Shown piece by piece: positions 1-9,028 of a stretch of DNA of 64,000 nt; positions within the stretch are counted from its first letter, which is position 1, and each line of letters opens with the position of its first letter. Below the pieces are notes generated by a model. It saw only the letters and a list, made by a program, of their open reading frames with translations, was not told the DNA's origin and ran no database searches. Position numbers and translations under genes: made by a program. Source of the DNA: JACDAN01 sp963834825 (GTDB taxonomy: Bacteria; Actinomycetota; Thermoleophilia; Gaiellales; Gaiellaceae); contig CAWICZ010000015.1 in NCBI GenBank assembly GCA_963834825.1, positions 124,001 through 188,000 on the forward strand, in the 5' to 3' direction.

Positions 1-2
1 CG

Positions 3-773
3 AGGAACGTCCCGAAAGTCATCGGCGGGATCACTCCCGAATGCACGGAGCGAGCCGCACAGCTCTACGAAGGCGCAGTCGACACCGTGCACCGCGTTTC
101 GACGCCGGAGGCTGCCGAGCTGACGAAACTGCTGGAGAACATCTTCCGCGCGGTCAACATCGCGCTCGTCAACGAGCTCACCCAGCTGTGCGAGCGGATG
201 GGAATCGACGTCTGGGAGGTGATCGAGGCCGCTGCGACCAAGCCCTTCGGCTTCATGAGCTTCCAGCCCGGGCCGGGCCTGGGCGGCCACTGCATCCCGA
301 TCGACCCCTTCTATCTCACCTGGAAGGCCCGCGAGTACGACTTCTCGACCGAGTTCATCGAGCTCGCCGGCAAGGTCAACGAGAGCATGCCGTACTACTG
401 CCGCTCGCTCGTCTCGCAGGCGCTGAACCATGGGCGTCAGCGCTCGGTCAGCGGCTCGAAGGTGCTGATCGTCGGCGTCGCGTACAAGGGCGACATCAGT
501 GACACGCGGGAATCGCCGGCGCTGAAGCTGATCCAGCTCCTTCGCCAGGCCGGCGCGGAGATCGCCTACCACGACCCCTTCGTTCCCGAGCTGCCGGAGG
601 CGAGCCTGGCCTCGGTCGACCTCGATCCGACCGCCTACGACTGCGTCGTGATCGTGACGGCGCACTCGGAGATCGACTACGGCGAGATCGTGGACCAGGC
701 CCACGTCGTGGTCGATCTGCGCAACGCCACCGGCGCCGCGGGCCGCGCGAACCCGAAGGTCTGGAGCCTGTGA
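3..773 (+). CDS. Nucleotide-sugar dehydrogenase, C-terminal part (UDP-N-acetyl-hexosamine 6-dehydrogenase type)
   Basis: This is the 3' portion of an NAD-dependent UDP-sugar dehydrogenase. The reading frame is open to the left edge, so the N-terminal Rossmann domain lies outside the window. Visible parts are the central helical dimerisation domain, the catalytic-cysteine motif GGHCIPIDPFYL, and the C-terminal UDP-binding domain with GVAYKGDISDTRESP. The family oxidises C6 of a UDP-hexose to a uronic acid. The GTG of the next gene overlaps the TGA by 4 bp (GTGA). A Gfo/Idh oxidoreductase and a hexapeptide acyltransferase follow, which suggests a WbpA/WbpO-like role in making UDP-GlcNAc-derived uronic acids for surface glycans. 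The exact substrate cannot be read from this fragment. Confidence 0.9.
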   Translation, partial: RNVPKVIGGITPECTERAAQLYEGAVDTVHRVSTPEAAELTKLLENIFRAVNIALVNELTQLCERMGIDVWEVIEAAATKPFGFMSFQPGPGLGGHCIPIDPFYLTWKAREYDFSTEFIELAGKVNESMPYYCRSLVSQALNHGRQRSVSGSKVLIVGVAYKGDISDTRESPALKLIQLLRQAGAEIAYHDPFVPELPEASLASVDLDPTAYDCVVIVTAHSEIDYGEIVDQAHVVVDLRNATGAAGRANPKVWSL

Positions 774-1747
774 TCAAGCTGGGCCTCGCGGGCCTGGGGC
801 ACTGGGGCCCGAACCTCGCCCGGAACTTCGACGATCTCGCCGATCTGGCCTGGCTCTGCGACCTCTCGCCCGACCTGCTCGACCGCTACGGGTCGCGCTA
901 TCCCAGCGCACGGACGACCGACCGTTTCGACGACCTGCTGGAGGACGACAGCGTGCAGGCGATCGTCGTCGCGACGCCGGTTCCCACGCACTACGACCTC
1001 TCGCGGCGGGCGCTCTCGGCCGGGAAGCACGTCTTCGTCGAGAAGCCGCCCGCGCTGAGCGGTGCGGAGACGGACGAGCTCGTCGCGCTCGCCGAGGAGC
1101 GGGAGCTCGTGCTCCTGCCCGGCCACCTGCTCCTCTACCACCCCGCCGTCGCCAAGCTCAGCGAGCTGATCGACTCCGGCGAGCTCGGCGAGATGCTCTA
1201 CATCTACGGCAACCGCCAGAACCTCGGGCAGATCCGAAAGGACGAGAACGCGCTCTGGTCGCTCGGCGTCCACGACCTCTCGGTCATCCTCCACCTGGTC
1301 GGCGAGGAGCCCTCAGAGGTTTGGGCCCGCGGCGAGTCCTTCATCCACGAGGGTGTGGAGGACGTCGTCTTCTCCTACCTGCGCTTCCCCTCCGGCGTCG
1401 TCGCGCACATGCACCTCTCCTGGCTCGACCCGCACAAGAAGCGCGAGATGACCGTCGTCGGCCGCAACAAGATGGCCGTCTTCGACGACATGGAGCTGGA
1501 GCGGAAGGTCACCGTCTACGACAAGGGCACCGAGCAGCGCGCCGAGAGCTACGGCGAGTGGCGGACGCGGACCGGCGACATCTACATCCCGAAGGTCGCG
1601 AACGACGAGCCGCTTCGCCTCGAATGCCGGCACTTTCTCTCGCTCGTCGCCGGCGACGGCGACCCACTTGCCGCAGCCCGGGCCGGGGCGGTCGTCGTCC
1701 GGGTGCTCGAACAGCTTCAGCACAGCCTCGAACGCGCCCCGGCGTGA
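770..1747 (+). CDS. Gfo/Idh/MocA family oxidoreductase, WlbA/WbpB-like
   Basis: 325 residues. An N-terminal NAD-binding Rossmann fold begins with LGLAGLGHWGPN (residues 4-15), and the family's EKP motif sits in HVFVEKPPALS near residue 97. The rest is the alpha/beta substrate-binding domain. WlbA/WbpB enzymes oxidise the 3-hydroxyl of UDP-GlcNAc uronic acid, after which an aminotransferase and an N-acetyltransferase act. The neighbours (sugar dehydrogenase upstream, acetyltransferase downstream) fit that pathway, although the aminotransferase is not in the window. The gene starts at GTG within a GTGA overlap and ends in another GTGA overlap, so the three genes are translationally coupled. The family call is firm and the substrate is inferred from context. 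Confidence 0.85.
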   Translation: MIKLGLAGLGHWGPNLARNFDDLADLAWLCDLSPDLLDRYGSRYPSARTTDRFDDLLEDDSVQAIVVATPVPTHYDLSRRALSAGKHVFVEKPPALSGAETDELVALAEERELVLLPGHLLLYHPAVAKLSELIDSGELGEMLYIYGNRQNLGQIRKDENALWSLGVHDLSVILHLVGEEPSEVWARGESFIHEGVEDVVFSYLRFPSGVVAHMHLSWLDPHKKREMTVVGRNKMAVFDDMELERKVTVYDKGTEQRAESYGEWRTRTGDIYIPKVANDEPLRLECRHFLSLVAGDGDPLAAARAGAVVVRVLEQLQHSLERAPA

Positions 1748-2394
1748 GCAACTACGAGGTTGGCGAGAACGTCGTCGTCTACCCCGGGACCGTGATCGGC
1801 GACGGCTGCCGGATCGGCGACAACGTCGTCCTCGGCAAGCAGCCGGCCCTCTCGCCCCGCTCCACGACGACGCGAGAAGAGCTGCCCCCGCTCGAGCTCG
1901 GCCCGGGGACGATCGTCTCGACGGGTGCAATCGTCTTCGCCGGTACGACGGTCGGGGCCGGCGTGATCGTCGGTGACCAGAGCTGCGTGCGGGAGCGCTG
2001 CGTGATCGGCGACGACGTCGTCGTCGGCCGCGGGTCGCTGGTCGAGAACGACACGACCATCGGCGCCAGGACGAAGGTCCAGGCGAACGCCTACGTGACC
2101 GCCTACTCGACGCTCGAGGAGGACGTGTTCATCGCGCCGTGCGTCGTGACCACGAACGACAACTTCATGGGCCGGACCGAGCAGCGCCATGCCCTGCGCC
2201 GGGGGCCGACGATCCGCCGCGGCGCCCGGATCGGCGGCGGTGCCGTGCTTCTCCCCGGGATCGAGGTCGGCGAGGAGGCCTTCGTCGGCGCCGGGGCGGT
2301 GGTAATCCGGGACGTTCCTGCTCGAGCAGTCGTCGTCGGGAACCCTGCGCGGCAAATCCGGGAGGTCCCGGACGACGAGCTATCGCCGACGTAG
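1744..2394 (+). CDS. Hexapeptide-repeat acyltransferase (WlbB/WbpD-like N-acetyltransferase)
   Basis: 216 residues, almost entirely left-handed beta-helix hexapeptide repeats such as VVYPGTVIGDGCRIGDNVVL and AVLLPGIEVGEEAFVGAGAV, ending in the common VGNPARQIR tail. WlbB/WbpD enzymes acetylate the 3-amino group of UDP-2-acetamido-3-amino-uronic acid. The last step of the operon fits that role. The start is the GTG overlapping the TGA of the oxidoreductase gene. The frame is open further upstream, but that stretch is arginine-rich shadow translation of the previous gene. The gene converges on the subtilase gene and overlaps its 3' end by 15 bp. Confidence 0.83.
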   Translation: MSNYEVGENVVVYPGTVIGDGCRIGDNVVLGKQPALSPRSTTTREELPPLELGPGTIVSTGAIVFAGTTVGAGVIVGDQSCVRERCVIGDDVVVGRGSLVENDTTIGARTKVQANAYVTAYSTLEEDVFIAPCVVTTNDNFMGRTEQRHALRRGPTIRRGARIGGGAVLLPGIEVGEEAFVGAGAVVIRDVPARAVVVGNPARQIREVPDDELSPT

Positions 2395-4014
2395 CGTCAG
2401 CTGGTACGAGCCCGCGCCTGGGGCCGAGATCTTGACCTGGACGTAGTACACGCCGGCCTTGGCCGCGCGGTGGACCAACCGCTCGTTCGCCCCCGGGCGG
2501 CTCGAAAAGCCGGCGAGTTGGTTGACCGAGCGTGGGTGTTCGACGCGCTTCGTCCCGGGCAGCCAGACCGCAAGGTTCAGGTCCGCGCCCGTCCTGCCGA
2601 GACCTCGTAGCCGCACGCCCAAGCGTTCGCCCTTGCGGAGCCGAACGGCGTAGACGTCGTTCTGGTCGTTCCAGAAGTCGAGGCTCGCAGTGAGGCGCCG
2701 GCGCTTGACGGGCCTGGCGCGCGCGCCGGCGTCGTCGTTGGTCTCGAATCGATCGATCGGCGGCAACGCTCCGGGCCACTGGATCGCCCTCATCACGTCG
2801 AGCCGCCCCCAGCCGGTCAAGCTGTCGCGCTGGAAGGCACAGCGACGGCAGCCGTTCGACGCCGTCATGTCGACCGCGGACCGCTCCAGCAGGCCGACGA
2901 CCTGCTCGGCGCGCAACACCGGCCACTCACTCCAGACGAGCACGGCCGAGGCAGAGACGATCGCGGCCGCGAACGACGTTCCCTGCGGGTTCCGGAACTC
3001 GGCCGGCCCGCAGTCGGAGTACCCCTGAGGCAGACACATCGTTCGGAGCGCGGTGAGCGGCTTCGGGAGCGTCGAGACGAGCTCGTCACCAGGCGCCGCG
3101 ATGTCGTTGTACAGAACGTCTCGGTTCGAGAAGGCGGGCACATTGCCGTCTCTCGAGAGCGCACTGACGCCGAGGACATGCGGCAGAGCCGCCGGATAGC
3201 TGGCGTAGCGCCACGGCTGCTCCGGCGCCTGGTCGCCGTTCCCGACCGACGCGACGACGACAGCGCCGTGGCGCACGGCGTACGCAACAGCGTCGGCCTC
3301 CAGCGCCGAGTAGCTGTCGTGGTTCGGATCGAGTGGATCACGGAGCCCGCCGAGGCTGAGATTGATCACACGCGCTCCCGAGTCCACTGCCCAGCGAATC
3401 GCCCTCGCTTCGGCTTCGAGCGGAACGACGCCGTCCGGCCGGACGACCTTCGCGACGAGCAGCTGCGCCGGGAACGCGAGCCCGGCGATTCCTTCGCCGT
3501 TGTCCAGTCGCGCGACCATCAGGCCGGCGACGAACGTGCCGTGCCCTCTCGTGTCGCGCAGCGGGCTGCCGCCGACGAAGCTCTTCCAGCCCGCGAGGCG
3601 GCCCTGGAACTCCGGATGGGTGCCGTCGATGCCGGAGTCGATCACCGCGATCCTCATCCCGCGCAACCAGGTCGGCCGCTGCGTCCAGGCGTCGAAGCCG
3701 CGGACCGCAGGCACGTACCACTGGCGCGAGAACAGGGGGTCGTTGGGCGCGAACGAGAGCTGCCTGCCCGCCGAGAGCCGCTCGACGTAGGCGACCCCCG
3801 GAAGCTCGGCGACACCACGAGCGTCGGGCGCCGACAGCCCGACGGCGAACGGTCCGATCACGGATGCCGAACCGCCGGTCCTGGCGCTCAACGCGACCGC
3901 GAGCGCCTCCGCGTCCGTTCCGGGCGTCACGCCGACGGCGAACCGCGCGGCGTCCGCAGCCCCCGGAAAGGCAAGCGCAACCCCGACGAGCAGGAGTGCG
4001 AGCCGACGCGTCAT
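2380..4014 (-). CDS. Secreted S8 family serine peptidase (subtilase)
   Basis: 544 residues with a signal peptide (about residues 1-22, ending FPGAADA), an inhibitor-like prodomain to about residue 85, then the catalytic domain. The triad is complete: Asp126 in AVIDSGIDGTHPEF, His158 in RGHGTFVAGL and Ser347 in QGTSFAAAIV. The C-terminal ~130 residues form a beta-rich pre-peptidase-like domain ending YQLTLRRR. The product is probably an extracellular or wall-associated protease. It follows the SpoIID/LytB gene in the same direction with a 4 bp ATGA overlap, which suggests co-expression with cell-envelope remodelling. The substrate is unknown. Confidence 0.9.
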   Translation of the reverse strand: MTRRLALLLVGVALAFPGAADAARFAVGVTPGTDAEALAVALSARTGGSASVIGPFAVGLSAPDARGVAELPGVAYVERLSAGRQLSFAPNDPLFSRQWYVPAVRGFDAWTQRPTWLRGMRIAVIDSGIDGTHPEFQGRLAGWKSFVGGSPLRDTRGHGTFVAGLMVARLDNGEGIAGLAFPAQLLVAKVVRPDGVVPLEAEARAIRWAVDSGARVINLSLGGLRDPLDPNHDSYSALEADAVAYAVRHGAVVVASVGNGDQAPEQPWRYASYPAALPHVLGVSALSRDGNVPAFSNRDVLYNDIAAPGDELVSTLPKPLTALRTMCLPQGYSDCGPAEFRNPQGTSFAAAIVSASAVLVWSEWPVLRAEQVVGLLERSAVDMTASNGCRRCAFQRDSLTGWGRLDVMRAIQWPGALPPIDRFETNDDAGARARPVKRRRLTASLDFWNDQNDVYAVRLRKGERLGVRLRGLGRTGADLNLAVWLPGTKRVEHPRSVNQLAGFSSRPGANERLVHRAAKAGVYYVQVKISAPGAGSYQLTLRRR

Positions 4015-5663
4015 CCGCTCACGACCAGCGTCGAGCTCGTTCCGGCCACCAGCCCCCGCCCTGGTGCCGGGATGCGGGCTCGGTAGCTCCCGGGTGGAAC
4101 GTGAATGTTGGCCGCGAACTCCCCCTGGGCGTTCACCCTCGCGCGACCCACGGTCTGCCAGGAGCTACGGCCGTTCTGCCGCTGGATCTCGACCGACGCG
4201 GCATTGAGCGCCGGGCGAACCGTCCCACGGAGCTCCATGGGATCCGTCACCGGGCTCAACGCGATCCGAGGCGCGACGCCCACAAGCGTCACCGCCGTCT
4301 GGGCCGAGCCTGTGTTGAGCCGATACTGGCCCGTCGCCGTCGGGCGTACCGCGACCGAGAACGTGCCGTTCGCCTGCGGCTGCACGGGCGCCACCGGGCG
4401 CCAACCGGCGCCGGCCCGCTGCTCGAGCACGGGCCTTCCGAGACCCCGCGCGACCCCGGTCAGCTTGCCGACCGCGCCGTAGACGAGTGGCTTCGCGGGA
4501 GGCGTCAGCAGCAGCACCCCGATCCGGAACCAGGTCGAACGAAGCCCCAACTCTCGGCGGACGTCGGTGGCGCGAACGCCCGCCTCGCCGAGCGAGCCGA
4601 CACCGTTGACCATGTCCACTCGTGCGGAAGGATTCAACGACGTCCGCACATCGATCAGGCGACCCGGCGTCTTCAACACGCGATCGAGGCGCGCGGCCGG
4701 CACGACGACCGGACCCCAGGTGTGGTGAGGCGAGAGGGAGTCGTACGGGTCGTCGACTGAGACGAGGTAGGGCAGCGCCTTCGAGCGTGGCCAGACGTCG
4801 GCGATCGAGGCGGTTCGTCCTCCCGAGGTCGAGTGGAAGTACGTGGTCACCACCCTTCCTCCGTAGAGCAGGACCTCGCCCGCCGTCTCGTCCACTGCCT
4901 GGTTCGTCGACTCTTCCTCCTCGTCGACCCCGCGGTAGACCTGACTGCGGGTATCGGGGTAGAGGTCGAAGTCGCCGGCCGTTTTCCGCGTCGCGAGCGC
5001 GTAGGAGCGCGCCGCGACCGCCTGTGCCTTCAGTGCATCGGCGGGCCAGTCGTCGGGCACCTCCGACGGCACGACTCCGTACAGATACGGCTCGAGCCCG
5101 ACGACGTTGATCGCTCGCAGCCGCCCGCCCTGGACGTCGACGCGAATCGTGCCGCGATAGCGCCGATCGAGGCGGAGCGGCTCGGCGCCCGGTAGGAACT
5201 CAACGACGCCGGAGAGCTTGACCTTGCGCTTGACCCCCTTCGGCTGGACCCTCAATCCGGGACCGATCACCTGCTTGCCGGCCGCAAGCGTCCGGGTCTT
5301 CCCGCTCGCGTCGCGGACCCGGAACGCAGTCTCGGAGCCGATTGTCAGCGAGCGCTTGCCGACACCGAGCAAGACGCGGACCTTCTGCACCCCCGCCTCG
5401 CCGATCGTCGTGCCGCGATAGTAGTGCGCGAGGATCCGGTCGTACGACGTCCCGCGGCGCGCGAAGCCGTTCGCGCCCCACTGGCTCATCCCGATTCCGT
5501 GGCCCCAGCCGCGGCCGGAGATCACGAAGACGGGCTCGCCGGGCTGCGGGCCGGCCGAGGGCGCAGGGCGAGCGGCAGGACCGGTGGAGCCGGCAGCCGC
5601 GAGCCCCGCAGCGAGAAAACCGCCGCAGATGATCCCTGCTGTCAGGACAAGCGTGCGCGACAT
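4011..5663 (-). CDS. SpoIID/LytB domain protein
   Basis: 550 residues beginning with a hydrophobic signal sequence (LVLTAGIICGGFLAAGLAAA). A SpoIID/LytB domain follows, recognised by GRGWGHGIGMSQWGANGFA near residue 50 and by GVVPSEVPDDWPADALKAQA and AVAARSYALATR further on. SpoIID proteins are lytic transglycosylases in endospore formers, and LytB-type relatives act in wall turnover elsewhere. The C-terminal ~150 residues look like Ig-like beta repeats. There is no other sign of sporulation in the window, so a general wall-remodelling role is more likely. The gene is divergent from the kinase gene and heads the pair with the subtilase. Confidence 0.85.
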   Translation of the reverse strand: MSRTLVLTAGIICGGFLAAGLAAAGSTGPAARPAPSAGPQPGEPVFVISGRGWGHGIGMSQWGANGFARRGTSYDRILAHYYRGTTIGEAGVQKVRVLLGVGKRSLTIGSETAFRVRDASGKTRTLAAGKQVIGPGLRVQPKGVKRKVKLSGVVEFLPGAEPLRLDRRYRGTIRVDVQGGRLRAINVVGLEPYLYGVVPSEVPDDWPADALKAQAVAARSYALATRKTAGDFDLYPDTRSQVYRGVDEEEESTNQAVDETAGEVLLYGGRVVTTYFHSTSGGRTASIADVWPRSKALPYLVSVDDPYDSLSPHHTWGPVVVPAARLDRVLKTPGRLIDVRTSLNPSARVDMVNGVGSLGEAGVRATDVRRELGLRSTWFRIGVLLLTPPAKPLVYGAVGKLTGVARGLGRPVLEQRAGAGWRPVAPVQPQANGTFSVAVRPTATGQYRLNTGSAQTAVTLVGVAPRIALSPVTDPMELRGTVRPALNAASVEIQRQNGRSSWQTVGRARVNAQGEFAANIHVPPGSYRARIPAPGRGLVAGTSSTLVVSG

Positions 5664-5688
5664 GCTTCAGGTGACCCGGGTTCCCGCA

Positions 5689-5752
5689 GGAAAACCGCTT
5701 TTTGAGGCTACCGCATTCGGCTGCGCGCAAAGTGTTTCCTTACAGGGTTTTC
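5689..5752. repeat. Inverted GAAAACC / GGTTTTC pair between divergent genes
   Basis: GGAAAACC (5689-5696) and GGGTTTTC (5745-5752) form a spaced inverted repeat sharing GAAAACC. They lie in the 119 bp between the divergent SpoIID and kinase genes. This could be a pair of regulator half-sites. It is short and could be chance. Confidence 0.2.
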
Positions 5753-5782
5753 ACGAGGGCCGCTCAGGCAACATGACCGGCC

Positions 5783-7162
5783 GTGGCGGTCCGTATCGAC
5801 ATCTTCCCGCACCGCTATCAGGACGTCCGCCATCTTGCGCGCGGCGGCATGGGAGACGTCTTCCGCGCCACTGACACCGCCCTCGGCCGAACCGTCGCGC
5901 TCAAGCTCCTTGCCGAGCGCTTCGCCGACGACGAGGACATCAGGCGCCGTTTCACAAACGAGGCCCTCGCCGCCGCCCGGCTCTCACACGTGCCGTTCAC
6001 GGTGACCATCTTCGACGTCGGAGAGTCGGGCGAGCAGCCGTTCATCGTCATGGAGTTCCTCGAGGGCGGCTCGCTGGAGGAGCGCCTGAGGGTGGGGCAG
6101 CCGAGGACCGCCGACGCACTGCGCTGGCTCGGCCAGGCTGCGCAGGCGCTCGACGCCGGCCACTTGCTGGGCGTCGTCCACCGCGACGTCAAGCCGGGCA
6201 ACCTGCTCCTCGATGACGTCGGTGACGTCCACGTGGCCGACTTCGGCGTCGCAAGCGCCGTCGGGCTCGACTCGATGACGATGACGGGCACCGTCGTCGG
6301 CACGGCCGGCTATCTCTCGCCGGAACAAGCGCGCGGCGAGCGCGCAACGCCGGCCAGCGACCGCTATGCGCTCGCCGTCGTCGCCTGGGAGCTCCTGACC
6401 GGCCGGCGGCCGTTCCAATCGGAGAGCATGACCGCCGAAGCGGCGGCCCACGTCAACGCGCCGGTGCCGTCGATCTCCGCCGCCGGCGGGCTCCCACAGA
6501 GCCTCGATCCGGTCTTCGAGCGCGCACTGGCGAAGGATCCGGCGGCCCGCTTCGTCAAGGCCGCCGACTTCGTTGCCGCCCTGCGCGAGGCGCTTCACCA
6601 GGGAACCGCGCCCACGATGCGGCGGCCGGTCCCGATGCCGCCGGCAGCTTCCGGACGGCGACGGCCCGCGGTCGTCTGGGCGGGCCTGGTTCTGCTCGCG
6701 GCGCTGCTGCTGCTCGGCGGCGGGCTCGCCCTCGCCGGCGTCTTCGGAGAGGGTGGCCGGCAGACGACCACGGTCGTCGAGCAGGAGACGATCACGCAGC
6801 CGGGGACGACGGTCACGACCCAGGTGACGACAACAGCGCCGGCGACCACCGCGACGACCGCTCCGACCACAGAGGTTCCCCCAGGCGCCGGCGGCGTCGC
6901 GCTGACCGATCAGTCCACCCAGCTGCTCCGCGAGGAACGCTGGGCCGAAGCCGAAGCCGTGTCACGCCAGGCCGTTGCGGCGCTCGACGGGTCAGGCGAG
7001 CTCTACGAGGCCTACGCGAACTACAACCTGGCCCGGGCGCTCGTCGAACAGGGCCGGTGCGACGAGGCGATGCCCTACCTGGACCGATCCGAGGAGCTCC
7101 AGGGCGAGCGAAAGGAGATCAGGCAGGCCCGGCGCCGCTGCGAGCACCAGGAAGGGGACTAG
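5783..7162 (+). CDS. Membrane-anchored serine/threonine protein kinase (PknB type)
   Basis: 459 residues. The N-terminal kinase domain (about 12-275) has the Gly-rich loop ARGGMGDVFRA, the ATP lysine K41, the catalytic HRDVKPGN (D135), DFG at 153-155, and the activation-segment end GTAGYLSPEQARG. A proline-rich linker leads to one membrane helix (about 297-320). Outside the membrane comes a Thr-rich linker, then a ~100-residue helical region resembling tetratricopeptide repeats (SGELYEAYANYNLARALVEQ). There are no PASTA domains, so this is not a classical PknB muropeptide sensor. The start is GTG; the ATG at 5773 is out of frame. Confidence 0.9.
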   Translation: MAVRIDIFPHRYQDVRHLARGGMGDVFRATDTALGRTVALKLLAERFADDEDIRRRFTNEALAAARLSHVPFTVTIFDVGESGEQPFIVMEFLEGGSLEERLRVGQPRTADALRWLGQAAQALDAGHLLGVVHRDVKPGNLLLDDVGDVHVADFGVASAVGLDSMTMTGTVVGTAGYLSPEQARGERATPASDRYALAVVAWELLTGRRPFQSESMTAEAAAHVNAPVPSISAAGGLPQSLDPVFERALAKDPAARFVKAADFVAALREALHQGTAPTMRRPVPMPPAASGRRRPAVVWAGLVLLAALLLLGGGLALAGVFGEGGRQTTTVVEQETITQPGTTVTTQVTTTAPATTATTAPTTEVPPGAGGVALTDQSTQLLREERWAEAEAVSRQAVAALDGSGELYEAYANYNLARALVEQGRCDEAMPYLDRSEELQGERKEIRQARRRCEHQEGD

Positions 7163-7253
7163 CGCCGCAGGTCGTACCGATCGACGGCGACTCGTCCGAC
7201 CTTCCGGCCCCGATTTCGGTTCATTCGCTCGCAGTGCCAATAAGCTTCCCGGC

Positions 7254-8252
7254 ATGCGGCTCCTCGTAACCGGCGCGGCCGGGTTCATCGGCTCCAACTT
7301 CGTCCACTACTGGCTCGAACGCCACCCGGACGACGCGCTCGTGGCGCTCGACCTCCTGACCTACGCCGGGAATCGCGCCAACCTCGAGGCGGTCGAGGAC
7401 CGGATCACGTTCGTGCACGCGGACATCGCCGACCTCGACCAGAACCAGCGGCTCCTCGAAGAGCACGAGGTGGAGGCGATCGTGAACTTCGCCGCCGAGT
7501 CGCACAACAGCCTGGCCGTGATCGACCCGGGGCTCTTCGCCCGAACGAACGTGCTCGGCACGCAACTCCTGCTCGAAGCCGCGCGGCGAACGGACGTGCA
7601 GCGTTTCCACCATGTCTCGACGTGCGAGGTCTACGGCGACCTGCCGCTCGACAGCGATGAGGCGTTCACCGAACAGACCCCGTATCGGCCACGCACGCCG
7701 TACAACGCGTCGAAGGCGGCCGCCGACCACTACGTCCGCGCGTATCACGAGACGTTCGACGTGCCGATCTCGATCACGAACTGCTCGAACAACTACGGGC
7801 CGTACCAGTTCCCCGAGAAGGTGATCCCGCTCTTCGTCACCAACGCCCTCGACGACCGCGAGCTACCGATGTACGCATCGACGCAGAACAAGCGCGAGTG
7901 GCTGCACGTCCGCGACCACTGCCGGGCGATCGAGCTCGTGCTGAGGTCGGATCGCGTCGGGGAGACGTACAACGTCGGCTCGGGCGTCGAGGCGTCGATC
8001 GAGGAGATCGCCGATCTGGTTCTCGAGCTGACCGGCAAGCCCGACTCGCTGAAGACGATCGTCCCGGACCGCCCGGGCCACGACCGCCGCTACCTGCTCG
8101 ACTCGTCCAAGCTGCGCCGAGAGCTCGGCTGGAAGCCGGAGATCTCCTGGGCAGACGGACTGCGCGAGACGGTCGAGTGGTATGCGGCGGGCCGCGAGTG
8201 GTGGGAGCCGCTCAAGGCGCGTGCTCCGGTGCAGGAAACCGCCTGGCGCTAG
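7254..8252 (+). CDS. rmlB: dTDP-glucose 4,6-dehydratase-like NAD-dependent epimerase/dehydratase
   Basis: 332 residues of the extended short-chain dehydrogenase family. The NAD-binding motif is GAAGFIG (7-13) and the catalytic pair is Y150xxxK154 (PYNASK). The LALDLLTYAGN-type segment after beta2 is characteristic of dTDP-glucose 4,6-dehydratases. The acidic triad usually read as T-D-E in RmlB is here T123-C124-E125 (STCEVYGD), so the usual aspartate is a cysteine. The gene lies tail to tail with rmlD-rmlC-rmlA, which supports dTDP-L-rhamnose synthesis. Start is the ATG at 7254; the frame is open upstream but that sequence is shadow of the kinase tail. Because of the Asp-to-Cys change, a related 4,6-dehydratase or epimerase is possible. 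Confidence 0.8.
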   Translation: MRLLVTGAAGFIGSNFVHYWLERHPDDALVALDLLTYAGNRANLEAVEDRITFVHADIADLDQNQRLLEEHEVEAIVNFAAESHNSLAVIDPGLFARTNVLGTQLLLEAARRTDVQRFHHVSTCEVYGDLPLDSDEAFTEQTPYRPRTPYNASKAAADHYVRAYHETFDVPISITNCSNNYGPYQFPEKVIPLFVTNALDDRELPMYASTQNKREWLHVRDHCRAIELVLRSDRVGETYNVGSGVEASIEEIADLVLELTGKPDSLKTIVPDRPGHDRRYLLDSSKLRRELGWKPEISWADGLRETVEWYAAGREWWEPLKARAPVQETAWR

Positions 8253-9028
8253 GCGCCGAGGCGCTCGAGACAGGCGCGCAGCCCGTCCCGCCAATGAGGT
8301 AGGCGAGGTGCCTCCGGACGCTCGCTCCTCAACACCGAGTACGCGGGTCGCGGGGCGGGGGCACCGAAGTCCGCAGTCGTGATCCGGCGCACCCGACAGT
8401 CGAGCCCCGCCTCCTCGAAGATCGCCTCGGCGAAGTCGGCCCACGTGCAGTCCCCGTCAGCCGCCACGTGCCAGACCCCCTGTGGAAGCGCGAGCAGCGC
8501 GCGCGTCGCCGCGGCGAGGTGGGCGACGTAGGTCGGCGAGCCGCGCTGATCGTCGACGACGCCGACCTCGTCGCGCTCGGCGCCCAGTCGCAGCATCGTG
8601 CGGACGAAGTTGTGCCCGGTCCAGCCGAAGAGCCAGGAGGAGCGGACGATCCAACCGTCGCGAACCTCCTGCTCGCCCTCGAGCTTGGTGCGGGCGTAGA
8701 CGCCCTGCGGATTCGGCGTGTCGCTCTCGAGGTACGGCTCGCGCTTGCGGCCGTCGAAGATGTAGTCGGACGAGTAGTAGACGACCGGCGCGCCGAGCGC
8801 GGCGACGTTTCGCGTGCCGGCGACGTTGACGGCCGCGGCGCCGTCAGGGTCGGCCTCGGCGTCGTCCACCTTCGTCCACGCGGCTGCGTGGAGCACGAGC
8901 TCGGGCCGCTCGTCGAGCGGGTACGGCCCGGCCACGTCCCAATCGGCCCGGGTGAGCGCTCGCGCGTCCGGGAAGACCTCGGCCAGCGCCGTCCCGAGCT
9001 GGCCCCCGGCGCCGGTTATGAGGACGCC
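8249..9028 (-). CDS. rmlD: dTDP-4-dehydrorhamnose reductase; 5' end unclear, probably fused to rmlC
   Basis: An RmlD-type short-chain reductase. It has the nucleotide-binding start VLITGAGGQLGTALAEVFPD, then SSDYIFDG, Y-xxx-K in GVYARTKLEGE, and RSSWLFG. It should reduce the 4-keto group in the last step of dTDP-L-rhamnose synthesis. The frame reaches VLITGAGG but has no ATG, GTG or TTG before it. The first canonical start (GTG at 8935) would remove the whole cofactor-binding strand. The frame overlaps the end of rmlC in another frame. One added base near 9030 would join LSERDAAA of RmlC directly to VLITGAGG. The left boundary is firm. The right boundary given here is simply where RmlD homology begins. 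Confidence 0.8.
   Translation of the reverse strand, partial: GVLITGAGGQLGTALAEVFPDARALTRADWDVAGPYPLDERPELVLHAAAWTKVDDAEADPDGAAAVNVAGTRNVAALGAPVVYYSSDYIFDGRKREPYLESDTPNPQGVYARTKLEGEQEVRDGWIVRSSWLFGWTGHNFVRTMLRLGAERDEVGVVDDQRGSPTYVAHLAAATRALLALPQGVWHVAADGDCTWADFAEAIFEEAGLDCRVRRITTADFGAPAPRPAYSVLRSERPEAPRLPHWRDGLRACLERLGA

Noticed and set aside
4011..5663. A sporulation locus based on the SpoIID/LytB protein
   Set aside because: No other sporulation gene is present, and SpoIID/LytB domains are widespread in non-sporulating actinobacteria.
8249..8935. rmlD starting at GTG 8935
   Set aside because: This would remove the conserved VLITGAGGQLG strand, which is present in the same frame just upstream.
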